64,000 nucleotides of DNA from Branchiibius sp. NY16-3462-2 (GTDB taxonomy: Bacteria > Actinomycetota > Actinomycetes > Actinomycetales > Dermatophilaceae). Positions within the stretch are counted from its first letter, which is position 1, and every line of letters begins with the position of its first letter. Location of the stretch: NCBI RefSeq assembly GCF_001594145.1, contig NZ_LVCF01000007.1, positions 1 through 64,000 on the forward strand. Reading direction: 5' to 3'. This document shows positions 26,276 through 35,527 of this stretch, in pieces. The notes beneath the pieces were generated by a model. The model worked only from the letters and a program-made list of their open reading frames with translations, made no database searches and was not told where the DNA came from. Both the position numbers and the translations under genes were made by a program.

Positions 26276-27780
26276 GCCCTGCGCTCCGCAACCAGGTCGA
26301 TCCCGACGGTGTCGATCACGGTGGCGCGCACGATGTCGCCGACCGAGAGGTCGGCGACATCGCCGGTCAGGATGGTCTCGCCGTCGACGTCGGGACCCTG
26401 TTGCCCGGCCCGGCCGCGGATCTGGTCATCGTCGGCGTCGTCCGGGTCGCCGAGGGATTCCACGAGTACGTCGATCTGCTGGCCGACGCGCTCAGCGGCC
26501 CGTTGCGCGGTCAGCTCGTCGGCCAACGCCTGGAAGTGCGCCACTCGGGCAGCGATCTCGTGCTCGGGCAGCTTTCCCTCGTAGCTCTCCGCCTCGGTGC
26601 CGTCCTCGTCGGAGTATCCGAAAACGCCGATGACGTCCAGATCGGCGTGGGTGAGGAACTGCTCCAACTCGTGCAGATCGGCGTCGGTCTCGCCGGGGAA
26701 CCCGACGATGACGTTGGACCGGATTCCGGCCTCGGGGCTGCGCCGACGAACGTCGTCCAGCAGCGTCAGGAAGGACTCCCGGGAGCCGAACCGGCGCATC
26801 CGGCGCAACAGTGGCTCGGAGGCGTGCTGGAAGGAGATGTCGAAGTACGGCACGACGCCGGGCGTCGAGGTCATGACCTCCAGCAGGTCCGGCCGGATCT
26901 CCGCGGGTTGCAGGTAGGACACGCGAACCCGCGAAATCCCTTCCACTGCAACCAGTTCCGGCAGCATCGTGTCCAGCAGCCGCAGGTCGCCCAGATCCTT
27001 GCCGTACGACGTGGAGTTCTCGCTGACCAGGAAGATCTCGCGCACATCGTGCTGACCGAGCCAGCGCGCCTCAGCCAAGACGTCCGCCGGCCGGCGCGAC
27101 ACGAAGGCACCGCGGAAGGACGGGATCGCACAGAACGCGCACCGCCGGTCGCACCCGGAAGCGATCTTCAACGGCGCCCACGGGCGACCGTCGAGGCGCG
27201 CCCGGATCACCCGCGGTGCGGCGACCGGCGACTCGATCGCGACGTCTGCGGCGGGGGCCCGGACATCACCGTGCCCGGGCAACGCGACCGCGCTGTCCTG
27301 CCGGGCCGCTGGAGAGATCGGCAGCAGCTTGCGGCGATCACCGGGGGTGTGCGCAGCAGGCGCGTGACCGGCGAGGATCGCCTGCAGATGCGAGGACATG
27401 TCCTGGTAGCTGTCGAAACCCAGCACGGCGTCTGCTTCGGGCAGTTGCTCGGCGAGGTTCTTGCCGTAGCGCTCGGCCAGACAACCCACGGCCACGACCG
27501 CCTGGGTGCGGCCGGTCTCCTTCAGGTCGCCGGCTTCCAGCAATGCGTCGATCGAGTCCTTCTTGGCCTGTTCGACGAAGCCGCACGTGTTGATGACGGC
27601 GACGTCGGCCTGGGCGGCGTCGTCGACCAGTTGCCAGCCCTCGGCGCTCAGGCGCCCGGCCAGTTCCTCGGAGTCGACCTCGTTGCGTGCACATCCCAGG
27701 GTCACCAGCGCCACGCTGCGACCCGCTATCTCGTCGACGCCCCCAAAAACCCCGCCCGCCAGTCTATGGCGCCGATGCAC
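26272..27780 (-). CDS. rimO: Ribosomal protein S12 methylthiotransferase RimO
   Basis: RimO methylthiolates an aspartate of ribosomal protein S12 and is a sister of MiaB. The roughly 502-residue protein has the UPF0004 cysteines in LGCARNEVDSEEL, NTCGFVEQAKKDSID and GCLAERYGK, the radical-SAM motif CDRRCAFC, and a C-terminal TRAM domain ending VGIDLVAERRA. The start is uncertain: the GTG at 27780 gives a 21-residue leader before the conserved RSVALVTLGC; a GTG at 27714 would start right at the domain. Upstream codons overlap the divergent dipeptidase gene. Confidence 0.93.
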   Translation of the reverse strand: MHRRHRLAGGVFGGVDEIAGRSVALVTLGCARNEVDSEELAGRLSAEGWQLVDDAAQADVAVINTCGFVEQAKKDSIDALLEAGDLKETGRTQAVVAVGCLAERYGKNLAEQLPEADAVLGFDSYQDMSSHLQAILAGHAPAAHTPGDRRKLLPISPAARQDSAVALPGHGDVRAPAADVAIESPVAAPRVIRARLDGRPWAPLKIASGCDRRCAFCAIPSFRGAFVSRRPADVLAEARWLGQHDVREIFLVSENSTSYGKDLGDLRLLDTMLPELVAVEGISRVRVSYLQPAEIRPDLLEVMTSTPGVVPYFDISFQHASEPLLRRMRRFGSRESFLTLLDDVRRRSPEAGIRSNVIVGFPGETDADLHELEQFLTHADLDVIGVFGYSDEDGTEAESYEGKLPEHEIAARVAHFQALADELTAQRAAERVGQQIDVLVESLGDPDDADDDQIRGRAGQQGPDVDGETILTGDVADLSVGDIVRATVIDTVGIDLVAERRA

Positions 27781-27814
27781 AGGTTCCGAACCGCCGTTGT
27801 GATCGAATGGCCAG

Positions 27815-28972
27815 GTGCCTGACGCTTCTTCGCTACTGATCATCGACGGCCACAACGATCTCCTCTGGGAGGCCCGCAAGCAGGTGGGTTACGACTTCGA
27901 CCGGCTGGACGTGGGTGCGGACACCACCGGGCGCACCCACACCGATATCCCCCGGTTGCGTGCCGGTGGCGTCGGTGGGCAGTTCTGGTCGGTGTTCGTC
28001 CCGTCGGACCTGCCCGGCGCGACGGCCGTGACCGCGACGCTCGAGCAGATCGATGCCGCCCATCAACTGATCGCACGGTACGACGACCTGCAGTTCGCGC
28101 GCAGCGCCGAGCAGGTGCGGGCTGCCCTGGCAGACGGCCGCATCGCCAGCCTCCTGGGCGCTGAGGGCGGTCAGTCGATCGACTCCTCACTGGCCGCGCT
28201 ACGCATGCTCTACGTGCTGGGTGTGCGCTACATGACGCTGACGCACAACGACAACACACCGTGGGCAGGCTCAGCGACCGATGTCGAACTGCCCGGCGGG
28301 CTGACTGCGTTCGGAGTCGAGGTGGTCCGGGAGATGAACCGCATCGGCATGTTGGTGGATCTGTCGCACGTCGCGCCCAACACGATGCAAGCCGCTCTCG
28401 ATGCGACCCGCGCGCCGGTGATCTTCTCCCACTCCAGTGCCCGGGCAGTCTGCGATCACGTGCGCAACGTGCCGGACGACGTACTGACAAGGGTCTCGGA
28501 CAACGGCGGCATCGTGATGGCCACGTTCGTGCCCGGATTCATCTCCCCGGCGGTCAAGGACTACTGGAAGGAACAGCAGGACGCGGCCATCGCGGCGAGC
28601 ATCGATCCCAAGGATCACGCTGCGATAAAGGCGTTCCGCGCCGAGTTCGAGAAGCAGCACCCGGCGCCACGCGCCACGATCACTGACGTCATCGCCCACC
28701 TGCAGCACCTGCGTGAGGTCGCCGGGATCGATCACGTCGGTCTGGGCGGCGACTACGACGGCGTCGACCAACTACCCGACGGGTTGGAGGACGTCAGCGG
28801 TTACCCGCGGCTGTTGGCCGCGTTGCGGGACAAGGGCTGGTCGCAGGAGGATCTTGCCAAGCTGGCCAACCGCAACATCCTGCGCGTGCTGCACGACGCG
28901 GAAGCCGTTGCGGCCGACCTGCAGGGCAGTGAACCGCCGAGCCTGGTGCGGTATCAGTCCGCGACGTCCTGA
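27815..28972 (+). CDS. Membrane-dipeptidase-like metallopeptidase (peptidase M19)
   Basis: This 385-residue protein is a renal-dipeptidase family enzyme, a zinc TIM-barrel hydrolase of dipeptides and some beta-lactams. Zinc ligands are seen in IDGHNDLLWE (HxD), in LLGAEGGQSID, and at the two His positions LVDLSHVAPN and IFSHSSARAVCDH; DHVGLGGDYDG lies near residue 310. No signal peptide is visible, so it is probably cytoplasmic despite the family name. The GTG at 27815 is the only start before the conserved SLLIIDGHND. Its 3' end overlaps the convergent membrane-protein gene by 19 bases. Confidence 0.92.
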   Translation: MPDASSLLIIDGHNDLLWEARKQVGYDFDRLDVGADTTGRTHTDIPRLRAGGVGGQFWSVFVPSDLPGATAVTATLEQIDAAHQLIARYDDLQFARSAEQVRAALADGRIASLLGAEGGQSIDSSLAALRMLYVLGVRYMTLTHNDNTPWAGSATDVELPGGLTAFGVEVVREMNRIGMLVDLSHVAPNTMQAALDATRAPVIFSHSSARAVCDHVRNVPDDVLTRVSDNGGIVMATFVPGFISPAVKDYWKEQQDAAIAASIDPKDHAAIKAFRAEFEKQHPAPRATITDVIAHLQHLREVAGIDHVGLGGDYDGVDQLPDGLEDVSGYPRLLAALRDKGWSQEDLAKLANRNILRVLHDAEAVAADLQGSEPPSLVRYQSATS

Positions 28973-29478
28973 CGCAGCCGGCCGGCGTGGACGCCGGCCG
29001 CGATGAGGGCCGGGATCCAGCCGACCAGCAGGGCCCAGCCCGCCCCCGCCTGCAGGCCGGAGGGCAGCACGTCGAGGCTGGAGATGGTGGGCGACCCAGC
29101 AGCGGTGATGACGACGGCGGCTGCCCCAGCCAGGGCGCCGGCGACCAACATCACCCCCCAGGTGGCCCACATCATCGTGTATCCGAAGCGGCCTGGCGTG
29201 ACCTCCCTGGCAGCAGGTGACACCAGGATCACCGGAACCAGCAGGACGACGAGCAGCGCCACCACGAAGTTGGGCAACGGGTGACCGTCGTCCGACCACG
29301 GCCACAGGACCAGCGTGGCCATCCGCACCAGCCCCGACCAACCCAGGTTGTTGGGCTGCAGCAGCGAGCCGAGCAGACTGGAGGCAGCCAGGCACAGTGC
29401 CCCGGCGAGCCCGGCCGTCAGACCGACGCCGAAGGCACCGGTCCAGCGACTCAGCGGCCGTGCTCGGTCAGACTCCAC
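28954..29478 (-). CDS. Uncharacterised four-helix membrane protein downstream of ftsK
   Basis: This 174-residue protein has four hydrophobic stretches of membrane-spanning length, roughly residues 16-40, 68-88, 100-125 and 145-165. The loops carry LQPNNLGWSGLVRM and WPWSDDGHPLPN. I do not recognise the family. The ATG at 29478 lies 28 bases inside the end of ftsK; an alternative GTG gives VGLTAGLAGAL. Tight overlap implies co-expression with ftsK. It could be a conserved membrane partner of the actinobacterial division locus, but that is a guess. Confidence 0.7.
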   Translation of the reverse strand: MESDRARPLSRWTGAFGVGLTAGLAGALCLAASSLLGSLLQPNNLGWSGLVRMATLVLWPWSDDGHPLPNFVVALLVVLLVPVILVSPAAREVTPGRFGYTMMWATWGVMLVAGALAGAAAVVITAAGSPTISSLDVLPSGLQAGAGWALLVGWIPALIAAGVHAGRLRQDVAD

Positions 29479-32105
29479 GCGTCCTCGGATCCGTCCTCGT
29501 CCGACGACGTCTCGGCGTCGTACACGTCCTGCGCGGCGGGCACATCCTCACCTCGCAACAGTGCCAGAGTCGTCGGCAGGTCGTCGGGCTTGACCAGGAC
29601 GTCACGGGCTTTCGATCCTTCCGAGGGACCGACCACACCGCGCGATTCGAGCAGATCCATCAACCGGCCCGCCTTGGCGAACCCCACCCGCAACTTGCGC
29701 TGCAGCATCGAGGTCGAGCCGAACTGGGTCGTCACGATCAACTCGGCGGCCTGCAGCATCAGATCCAGGTCGTCGCCGACCTCTTCGTCGATCTGCTTCT
29801 TCGGGGCGACGACCGTGACGTCGTCGCGGTAGTGCACCTGTAGCTGGCTCTTGACGTGCGAAACCACTTCGTGCACTTCGGTTTCCGTGACCCAAGCACC
29901 CTGCACGCGGATCGGCTTGGAGGCCCCCATCGGCAGGAAGAGCGCGTCACCCTGGCCGATCAGCTTCTCCGCCCCTGGCTGGTCGAGTACCACTCGGGAG
30001 TCGGCCAACGACGAGGTCGCGAACGCCATCCGGGAGGGTACGTTGGCCTTGATCAGGCCGGTCACCACATCGACCGAGGGACGCTGCGTCGCCAGCACCA
30101 GGTGGATACCGGCGGCCCGGGCCAGCTGGGTGATGCGGACGATTGATTCCTCCACGTCACGTGGCGCGACCATCATCAGGTCGGCCAGCTCGTCCACGAC
30201 CACCAGCAGATACGGGTAGGGCTGCAGGTCGCGTTTGCTGTCCGGTGGCAGCGTGACCTTGCCCGCGCGGACGGCCTTGTTGAAGTCGTCGACGTGTTTG
30301 AAGCCGAACGCGGCCAGATCGTCGTAGCGGGTGTCCATCTCGCGCACCACCCACTGCAAAGCCTCCGCGGCCTTCTTCGGATTGGTGATGATCGGGGTGA
30401 TCAGGTGCGGAATGCCTTCGTAGGCAGTCAGTTCCACGCGCTTGGGATCGACCAGGACCATGCGGACCTCTTCAGGGGTCGAACGCATCATGATCGAGAC
30501 GATCATCGAGTTCACGAAGCTGGACTTACCGGCTCCGGTCGCTCCCGCGACGAGCAGGTGCGGCATCTTGGCCAGGTTGGCCACGACGTACCCGCCTTCG
30601 ACGTCCTTGCCCACCCCCATCACCATCGGGTGCTCGTTGCTGCGCGCCGCCTGGCTGCGCAGCACATCGCCCAGGCTGACCTTCTCGCGGTCGGTGTTGG
30701 GGATCTCGATACCGATCGCGGACTTGCCCGGGATCGGGGACAGGATCCGCACGTCGGCCGACGCCACGGCGTACGCGATGTTCTTGGACAGCGCGGTCAC
30801 CCGCTCGACCTTGGTCCCCGAGCCCAGTTCGACCTCGTATCGGGTGACCGTCGGGCCCCGGGTGAACCCGGTGACCTGGGCGTCCACGTCAAAGGACTCC
30901 AGGGTGGTGCGCAGGGCCTCGACGACGCGGTCATTGGCTTCCGAGCGCGATTTCGGGGGCGTGCCCGGCAGCAGGATCTGGTTGGCCGGGAGGGTGTAGG
31001 TGACGTCGCCGCCGAGCGCGAGTTGCTCGACGCGCTGCGGGATGGGGGCCACCGGCGGGGCCTCCAGCGGCGGCGTGACATCCACCGGTTCGGGCGCCGC
31101 CTTCTCCCCCGGTCGCAGAACCCGGCCATCGGGTGACGTGCGTTCCGGCGCCGGGGCCGGTCCGCCCTTGGCCCGGACGGGCAGCACCTGGGCGGCCTGT
31201 TCGAAGGGTTCGTCCCCGTCCAGAGCCGGGTCGTCGGAGGGCGTACGCCGACGTCCCCGCCTGCGGGGTCGCCCACCATCGATCTGGTCACCGTGCAGGT
31301 CCTGCGCCACCGCGTCGACCGGACCGGACCCGTCGTCCTCGGGGCCGTGCTGACCCATCAGCCAGCGGTAGGTGTGCTGGATGCGGACCGGCACCTCGCG
31401 TACCGGAGTCGCCGTCATCACCAGCACCCCGAAGATGGTGACGATCACCAACACTGCCGCAGCACCCCAGGAGGAGATGGCAGCGGCGATCGGGCTGGAG
31501 GCCAGGAAGCCGACCATGCCCCCGGCGCTGCGAATGTCATCGGTCATGGCCGGAGCCGGGATGCCCTTGACGGTGCTGATCAGGCCACAGACCCCCGCCA
31601 GGAAGAGGGCGAGGCCGATCAATACCCGGTGCGTGGCCTGGTGACCCTTGGGCGAGCGCAACAGGTGACCGCCCAGCAGCACCAGGATGATCGGTAGAGC
31701 GAGGGCCACCATGCCGAAGGTTCCGGCGGCGACGGCGTAGATCGCATTACCGAAGGTGCCGCTCACCCCCCACCACTCGCGCAGCGCAACGACCACCGCG
31801 AGGGCGATCAGCAGGAAGCCCAGACCGTCGCGACGCTGCTCCGGGGTGACTTCGCGACCGGACATCGCGACGCTGCGCGCGGTCCCGCCGGCGGCGTGCG
31901 ACACACCCATCCACGCCGACTGCACCGCGCGCACCGGCATCGGCAGTCCGCCGCTGCGTGCTTTCGTGCGGCTGGCCGGGGCCGAGGCGCGGGGAGCCTT
32001 GGCTGCAGGGCGGGCTGACTTCGCACCGGAGGGTTTCGCGCTCGAGCTGCGAGCCCGGCTCTTGGTCGAGGAGGTCCCGCGGCTCGCGGGCTGACGGGTG
32101 GCCAC
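29451..32105 (-). CDS. ftsK: DNA translocase FtsK/SpoIIIE
   Basis: FtsK pumps chromosomal DNA through the division septum. The 884-residue protein has a Lys/Arg/Ser/Ala-rich cytoplasmic leader (about 1-90), four membrane segments (about 95-235), a variable Pro/Arg-rich linker (about 245-365) and a RecA-like motor with Walker A GATGAGKSSF near 537 and Walker B YLLVVVDELADLM. It ends with the gamma winged helix (SMLQRKLRVGFAKAGRLMDLL) and an acidic tail. The ATG at 32105 gives MATRQPASRG. The length is usual for actinobacteria. Confidence 0.96.
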   Translation of the reverse strand: MATRQPASRGTSSTKSRARSSSAKPSGAKSARPAAKAPRASAPASRTKARSGGLPMPVRAVQSAWMGVSHAAGGTARSVAMSGREVTPEQRRDGLGFLLIALAVVVALREWWGVSGTFGNAIYAVAAGTFGMVALALPIILVLLGGHLLRSPKGHQATHRVLIGLALFLAGVCGLISTVKGIPAPAMTDDIRSAGGMVGFLASSPIAAAISSWGAAAVLVIVTIFGVLVMTATPVREVPVRIQHTYRWLMGQHGPEDDGSGPVDAVAQDLHGDQIDGGRPRRRGRRRTPSDDPALDGDEPFEQAAQVLPVRAKGGPAPAPERTSPDGRVLRPGEKAAPEPVDVTPPLEAPPVAPIPQRVEQLALGGDVTYTLPANQILLPGTPPKSRSEANDRVVEALRTTLESFDVDAQVTGFTRGPTVTRYEVELGSGTKVERVTALSKNIAYAVASADVRILSPIPGKSAIGIEIPNTDREKVSLGDVLRSQAARSNEHPMVMGVGKDVEGGYVVANLAKMPHLLVAGATGAGKSSFVNSMIVSIMMRSTPEEVRMVLVDPKRVELTAYEGIPHLITPIITNPKKAAEALQWVVREMDTRYDDLAAFGFKHVDDFNKAVRAGKVTLPPDSKRDLQPYPYLLVVVDELADLMMVAPRDVEESIVRITQLARAAGIHLVLATQRPSVDVVTGLIKANVPSRMAFATSSLADSRVVLDQPGAEKLIGQGDALFLPMGASKPIRVQGAWVTETEVHEVVSHVKSQLQVHYRDDVTVVAPKKQIDEEVGDDLDLMLQAAELIVTTQFGSTSMLQRKLRVGFAKAGRLMDLLESRGVVGPSEGSKARDVLVKPDDLPTTLALLRGEDVPAAQDVYDAETSSDEDGSEDAWSLTEHGR

Positions 32106-32148
32106 CGAAACAGGCTAGAGGACAGTCACATCTTTCACTTGCGTCACA

Positions 32149-32189
32149 CGCCGCCGCGATCAGCGCGAATCGCACCGATCGCGGCGGCG
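32149..32189 (-). terminator. Strong GC hairpin after the monooxygenase gene
   Basis: The arms CGCCGCCGCGATC (32149-32161) and GATCGCGGCGGCG (32177-32189) are perfect 13-bp reverse complements with a 15-base loop. It starts eight bases after the monooxygenase stop and before ftsK. It lacks a U-tract, which is common for actinobacterial terminators. Confidence 0.65.
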
Positions 32190-32196
32190 GCGCGAC

Positions 32197-34029
32197 CTAC
32201 GCGGTGTGATGCACCGGTTGCAGCGCGTAGACCGGCGTGTCCAGCCCTTCGTAGCGCGCCTTCAACTGCAACGCCAGGTAGAGCGAGTAGTGCCGGGACT
32301 GGTGCAGGTTGCCCCCGTGCATCCACAGGTTCGGGACGTTCGTGGGCTTCCACATGTTGCGTTGTTCGCCCTCCCACGGTCCGGGGTCCTTGGTGGTGTC
32401 CGAACCCAGCCCCCAGCACTTGCCGAGCTGATCGGCGGTCTGCGGGTCGATGAGGTCGGCGACCCAGCCGTTCATCGAGTTGTAGCCGGTGGCGAACACG
32501 ACCAGATCAGCGGGCAGTTCGGTGCCGTCGGCCAGGACCACCGCGTCCTTGCTCAGGTGGTCGATCTGTCCGTGGACCAGCTTCACGTCACCATTGGCCA
32601 CCAGATCCGCCGAGCCGACGTCGATGTAGTAACCGGAGCCGCGTCGCAGGTACTTCATGAACAGGCCCGAGCCGTCATCGCCCCAGTCGTGCCAGAACCC
32701 GGCGCCCTCCAACCGGTCGTAGAAGTCCTTGTCGACCTCGGCCATCTTCTCGTAGGCCGGGATCTGGAACTGGTGCATGATCCGGTAGGGCAGCGAGGCG
32801 AAGATCAGGTCGGCCTTCTCCGTGGTCACTCCCGCGTCCACGGCCCGCTCCGAGTACAAGTCGCCCAGGCCGTACTCCATGAGCGACTCACTCTTGACGA
32901 TGTGCGTCGAGGAGCGCTGCACCATCGTGACGTCGGCGCCGTTCTCCCACAGCGCCCCACAGATGTCGAAGGCGGAGTTGTTGGACCCGATGACCACGGC
33001 GCGCTTGCCGGCGTAGGCGTCCGGGCCCGGGTGGGCGCTGGAGTGGTGCACGTCGCCCTCGAAGACGTCCATGCCCTCGACCTCGGGCATCCGGGGTTTG
33101 CCCGACATCCCCGTCGCGAAGATCAACTGGCTGGGCCGCAACGTCACCGGTTGTCCGTCGCGCTCGACCTGCACCGTCCACTCACCGCGCTCCTCGGACC
33201 ACGAAGCGCTCTTGGCCTCGGTGTTGGACCAGTAGGGCACCTCCATGACCTTGACGTAGGACTCCAACCAGTCGGCGATCTTGTCCTTGGGTGCGAAGAC
33301 CGGCCAGTTGTCCGGGAACTTCAGGTAGGGCAGGTGGTCGTACCAGACCGGGTCGTGCAGGCACAGCGACTTGTACCGGCCCCGCCACTGGTCACCGGGC
33401 CGGGGGTGTTTGTCGATCACGAGCGCAGGCACGTCCAACTGCCGCAACCGGGCGCCCAGCGCGATGCCGCCCTGGCCGCCGCCGATGATGAGCGCGTACG
33501 GCTGGGTAGTGGAGCCCAGGGACTCGGCCTCCTCCTGGCGACGATCGGCCCAGGTCTTGCGATCGCGCCGGGCGCCGTGCTCGGCACCCTTGGCGCGCCG
33601 TACGCCGCGTGGTTCCTCGTGGCCCTTCAGCTCCCGCAGGGCGGTGAGCAGCGTCCACGCCTTGTCCTCACCCTCCTCCTGCGTCAGCCGCACCAGACCC
33701 TGGCCGCGGCCGATCCCGGTCTCGAAGGTGAACCACGCGGTCACCACACCCCCGTCCTCGGTGGTCGGCTCACTGGTCTCGAAGGAAGCCGGGTCGGTGC
33801 GCTCGAGCGTGTCCGTCAGCAGGTCACTGACGCCATCACGGCCCTCGACGGTGACGAGGTTCCAGGTGAACGACACCAGATCCCGCCAGTAGCTGTCCGT
33901 CGCGAAGAGCGCAGCAGCAGCCGGGATGTCCCGATCGCGCAACGCGGTTTCGAACGAGGACAACCAGTTCTGGGCCCGGGTCTGTGCGTCGGTCGCCGTC
34001 GAGACCGGGTGATCGGCAACGTGGGTCAT
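32197..34029 (-). CDS. FAD/NAD(P)-dependent monooxygenase with NTF2-like N-terminal domain
   Basis: This 610-residue protein has two parts. Residues ~15-130 look like an NTF2/SnoaL-like cone domain (LSSFETALRDRDIPAAAALFATDSYWRDL). Residues ~175-600 form an FMO/Baeyer-Villiger-type monooxygenase with the FAD loop IIGGGQGGIALGARL, the BVMO-like FEGDVHHSSAHPG (the usual Trp of FxGxxxHxxxWP is His), the NAD(P) loop VVIGSNNSAFDICG and FATGYNSMNGW. It probably oxygenates a ketone, aldehyde or heteroatom substrate using NADPH and O2. A strong AAGGAG lies before the ATG at 34029. A GAF regulator is divergent and a dyad lies between them. Confidence 0.88.
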   Translation of the reverse strand: MTHVADHPVSTATDAQTRAQNWLSSFETALRDRDIPAAAALFATDSYWRDLVSFTWNLVTVEGRDGVSDLLTDTLERTDPASFETSEPTTEDGGVVTAWFTFETGIGRGQGLVRLTQEEGEDKAWTLLTALRELKGHEEPRGVRRAKGAEHGARRDRKTWADRRQEEAESLGSTTQPYALIIGGGQGGIALGARLRQLDVPALVIDKHPRPGDQWRGRYKSLCLHDPVWYDHLPYLKFPDNWPVFAPKDKIADWLESYVKVMEVPYWSNTEAKSASWSEERGEWTVQVERDGQPVTLRPSQLIFATGMSGKPRMPEVEGMDVFEGDVHHSSAHPGPDAYAGKRAVVIGSNNSAFDICGALWENGADVTMVQRSSTHIVKSESLMEYGLGDLYSERAVDAGVTTEKADLIFASLPYRIMHQFQIPAYEKMAEVDKDFYDRLEGAGFWHDWGDDGSGLFMKYLRRGSGYYIDVGSADLVANGDVKLVHGQIDHLSKDAVVLADGTELPADLVVFATGYNSMNGWVADLIDPQTADQLGKCWGLGSDTTKDPGPWEGEQRNMWKPTNVPNLWMHGGNLHQSRHYSLYLALQLKARYEGLDTPVYALQPVHHTA

Positions 34030-34054
34030 GGGCTCTCAACTCCTTCATGTCGTA

Positions 34055-34076
34055 CGGTGTGATCTACAGCACACCG
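34055..34076. promoter_or_regulatory. Dyad in the monooxygenase/GAF-regulator divergent promoter region
   Basis: CGGTGTG (34055-34061) and CACACCG (34070-34076) form a perfect 7-bp inverted repeat with an 8-base spacer. It lies 26 bases from the monooxygenase ATG and 59 from the regulator ATG. The spacing suits a dimeric activator or repressor; the GAF regulator is the obvious candidate (inference). Confidence 0.5.
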
Positions 34077-34134
34077 CCCCGGCCACCGGGGCGGAACCGT
34101 TGCATCACGTTGCACGCGGCGAAAGTGGGATCCG

Positions 34135-35319
34135 ATGCGCTCGACGTCAGCGGCGGCCGTCGCGCCCGGCGTCGACCTGGGCCTGCACGCGCGGCACCTG
34201 GTGCGCCTGCACGACGCCGTCCTGTCCGGATCGCGGCCGCCGGAGAAACCTCGTCCGGTCGTAGCTCGCTCCTGGGCGCGGATGATGTCCCTCGGCCTCG
34301 ATCCGGACCGCCCGTTGCATCGCGACATCCTGCCGATCGACCAGGTAGCAGCGCGGCGGTCCGAGAGCGCACTGGCCCTGGTCGCCGACCAGATACGCAG
34401 CGTGCTGACCCGGGTTGCCGACGCTTCCCTGTTCATCGTGGTCATCACCGACCGGGACGGCGTCATCTTGTGGCGCGAGGGCTCACCAGCCATTCTGCGG
34501 CAAGCGGATTCGTTGGGATTCGCCCTCGGCGCGCAATGGGCGGAGACCTACGTCGGCACCAACGCGATCGGGACAGCGCTGGCCGAGCAGGCGCCTGTCC
34601 AGCTGTTCTCCGCCGAACACTTCGAGCAGCGCCAGCACCCGTGGTACTGCACCGCGGCGCCGGTCCACGATCCGCGGGACGGATCGCTCCTGGGGATCGT
34701 GGACGTGAGCGGGCCGGCGATGACCCTGCACCCGGCCCTCGTGGCGCTGGTCGACAGTGCCGTGCAACTGGCCCAGGGCGCCCTGTGGCAGCACCACGAG
34801 CGGCAGTTGCGTCGGCTGCGTGAGCAGTCGGGTCACCTGATCGCCACGGCCGGCAGTCCCATGTTGCTGGTCGATGACCACGGGTGGGTCGCCCATCGCG
34901 CAGGGGTCAGCGTGCGCGACCGCATCGCAGCGCCCCGAGCAGACCGGCCGTTGGCCGTGCCGGGGCTGGGTATGTGTCTGCCCGAGCGGGTCGGCGACGG
35001 CTGGCTGGTGCGCCCCGCCCCCAGCCCCCGGCGACTGTCCGCCCGGCTGGGTCGCGACGACACGCTGCACCTGGCGGGCGGACGCGAAGACCAACCGTGG
35101 ACGGTGCCGCTCAGTCGCCGGCACGCCCAGATCCTGCGCCTGCTCGCGGGCGCACCGCAGGGCATGACCGCCGCCGCCCTGAGCACCCGGCTCTTCGGGG
35201 ATGGCGAGCACGAGGTGGCCGTCCGCGCCGAGATCAGCCGGTTCCGCCGCGCCGCAGGGGCGCTCATCACCGCGGCGCCGTACCGCATTGCGGACGGCAT
35301 CGACGTGTCGTGCGACTGA
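34135..35319 (+). CDS. GAF-domain transcriptional regulator
   Basis: This 394-residue protein begins with the region typical of AcoR/DhaR-like activators (ARHLVRLHDAVL, then RPVVARSWARMMSLGLDPD). A GAF-type sensor domain spans about 80-215 (LFIVVITDRDGVILWREG, AETYVGTNAIGTALAEQ). The C-terminal ~75 residues (SRRHAQILRLLAGAPQGMTAAALSTRLFG) look like a winged helix; there is no sigma-54 AAA+ domain. It is divergent from the monooxygenase gene, which it probably controls in response to a small ligand. The ATG at 34135 follows an AAAGTGGGA site. Confidence 0.85.
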   Translation: MRSTSAAAVAPGVDLGLHARHLVRLHDAVLSGSRPPEKPRPVVARSWARMMSLGLDPDRPLHRDILPIDQVAARRSESALALVADQIRSVLTRVADASLFIVVITDRDGVILWREGSPAILRQADSLGFALGAQWAETYVGTNAIGTALAEQAPVQLFSAEHFEQRQHPWYCTAAPVHDPRDGSLLGIVDVSGPAMTLHPALVALVDSAVQLAQGALWQHHERQLRRLREQSGHLIATAGSPMLLVDDHGWVAHRAGVSVRDRIAAPRADRPLAVPGLGMCLPERVGDGWLVRPAPSPRRLSARLGRDDTLHLAGGREDQPWTVPLSRRHAQILRLLAGAPQGMTAAALSTRLFGDGEHEVAVRAEISRFRRAAGALITAAPYRIADGIDVSCD

Positions 35320-35334
35320 TCGGGTCCGCGCTGC

Positions 35335-35340
35335 TACAGT
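35335..35340 (+). promoter_or_regulatory. Candidate -10 box before the SAM-IV riboswitch
   Basis: TACAGT ends nine bases before the first paired base of the aptamer, the right place for the -10 box of a riboswitch transcript. No strong -35 box is visible. Confidence 0.4.
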
Positions 35341-35346
35341 TTTGGC

Positions 35347-35432
35347 CAGGTCAAGAGTCTCAGTCGTAAGCCCCGGCTGACTGAGCGGCAACCCTCCTTC
35401 CGCGGTGGGGTGCTCCGGGTGACGACCCGGCC
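35347..35432 (+). ncRNA. SAM-IV riboswitch aptamer
   Basis: The sequence matches the actinobacterial SAM-IV consensus as I remember it: GGTCAAGAG at the 5' end, CTCAGTC pairing with GACTGAG around the AAGCCCCGGCT loop, then GCGGCAACCCTCC, CCGCGGTGGGGTGC and CCGGGTGACGACC. The aptamer binds S-adenosylmethionine and normally switches off methionine or sulfur genes. Downstream, GGACCAG (35461-35467) can pair with CTGGTCC (35497-35503), while GGTCC can instead pair with GGACC (35507-35511) just before the Shine-Dalgarno, giving mutually exclusive hairpins as an expression platform (inference). Confidence 0.88.
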
Positions 35433-35527
35433 GGATCGCAAACAGCGTGACGGCAAGCGCGGACCAGTTCTCCGCTCGCCTCCTTCGGCGCGCTCGCTGG
35501 TCCCTTGGACCGACGAGGAGCGTAGCT

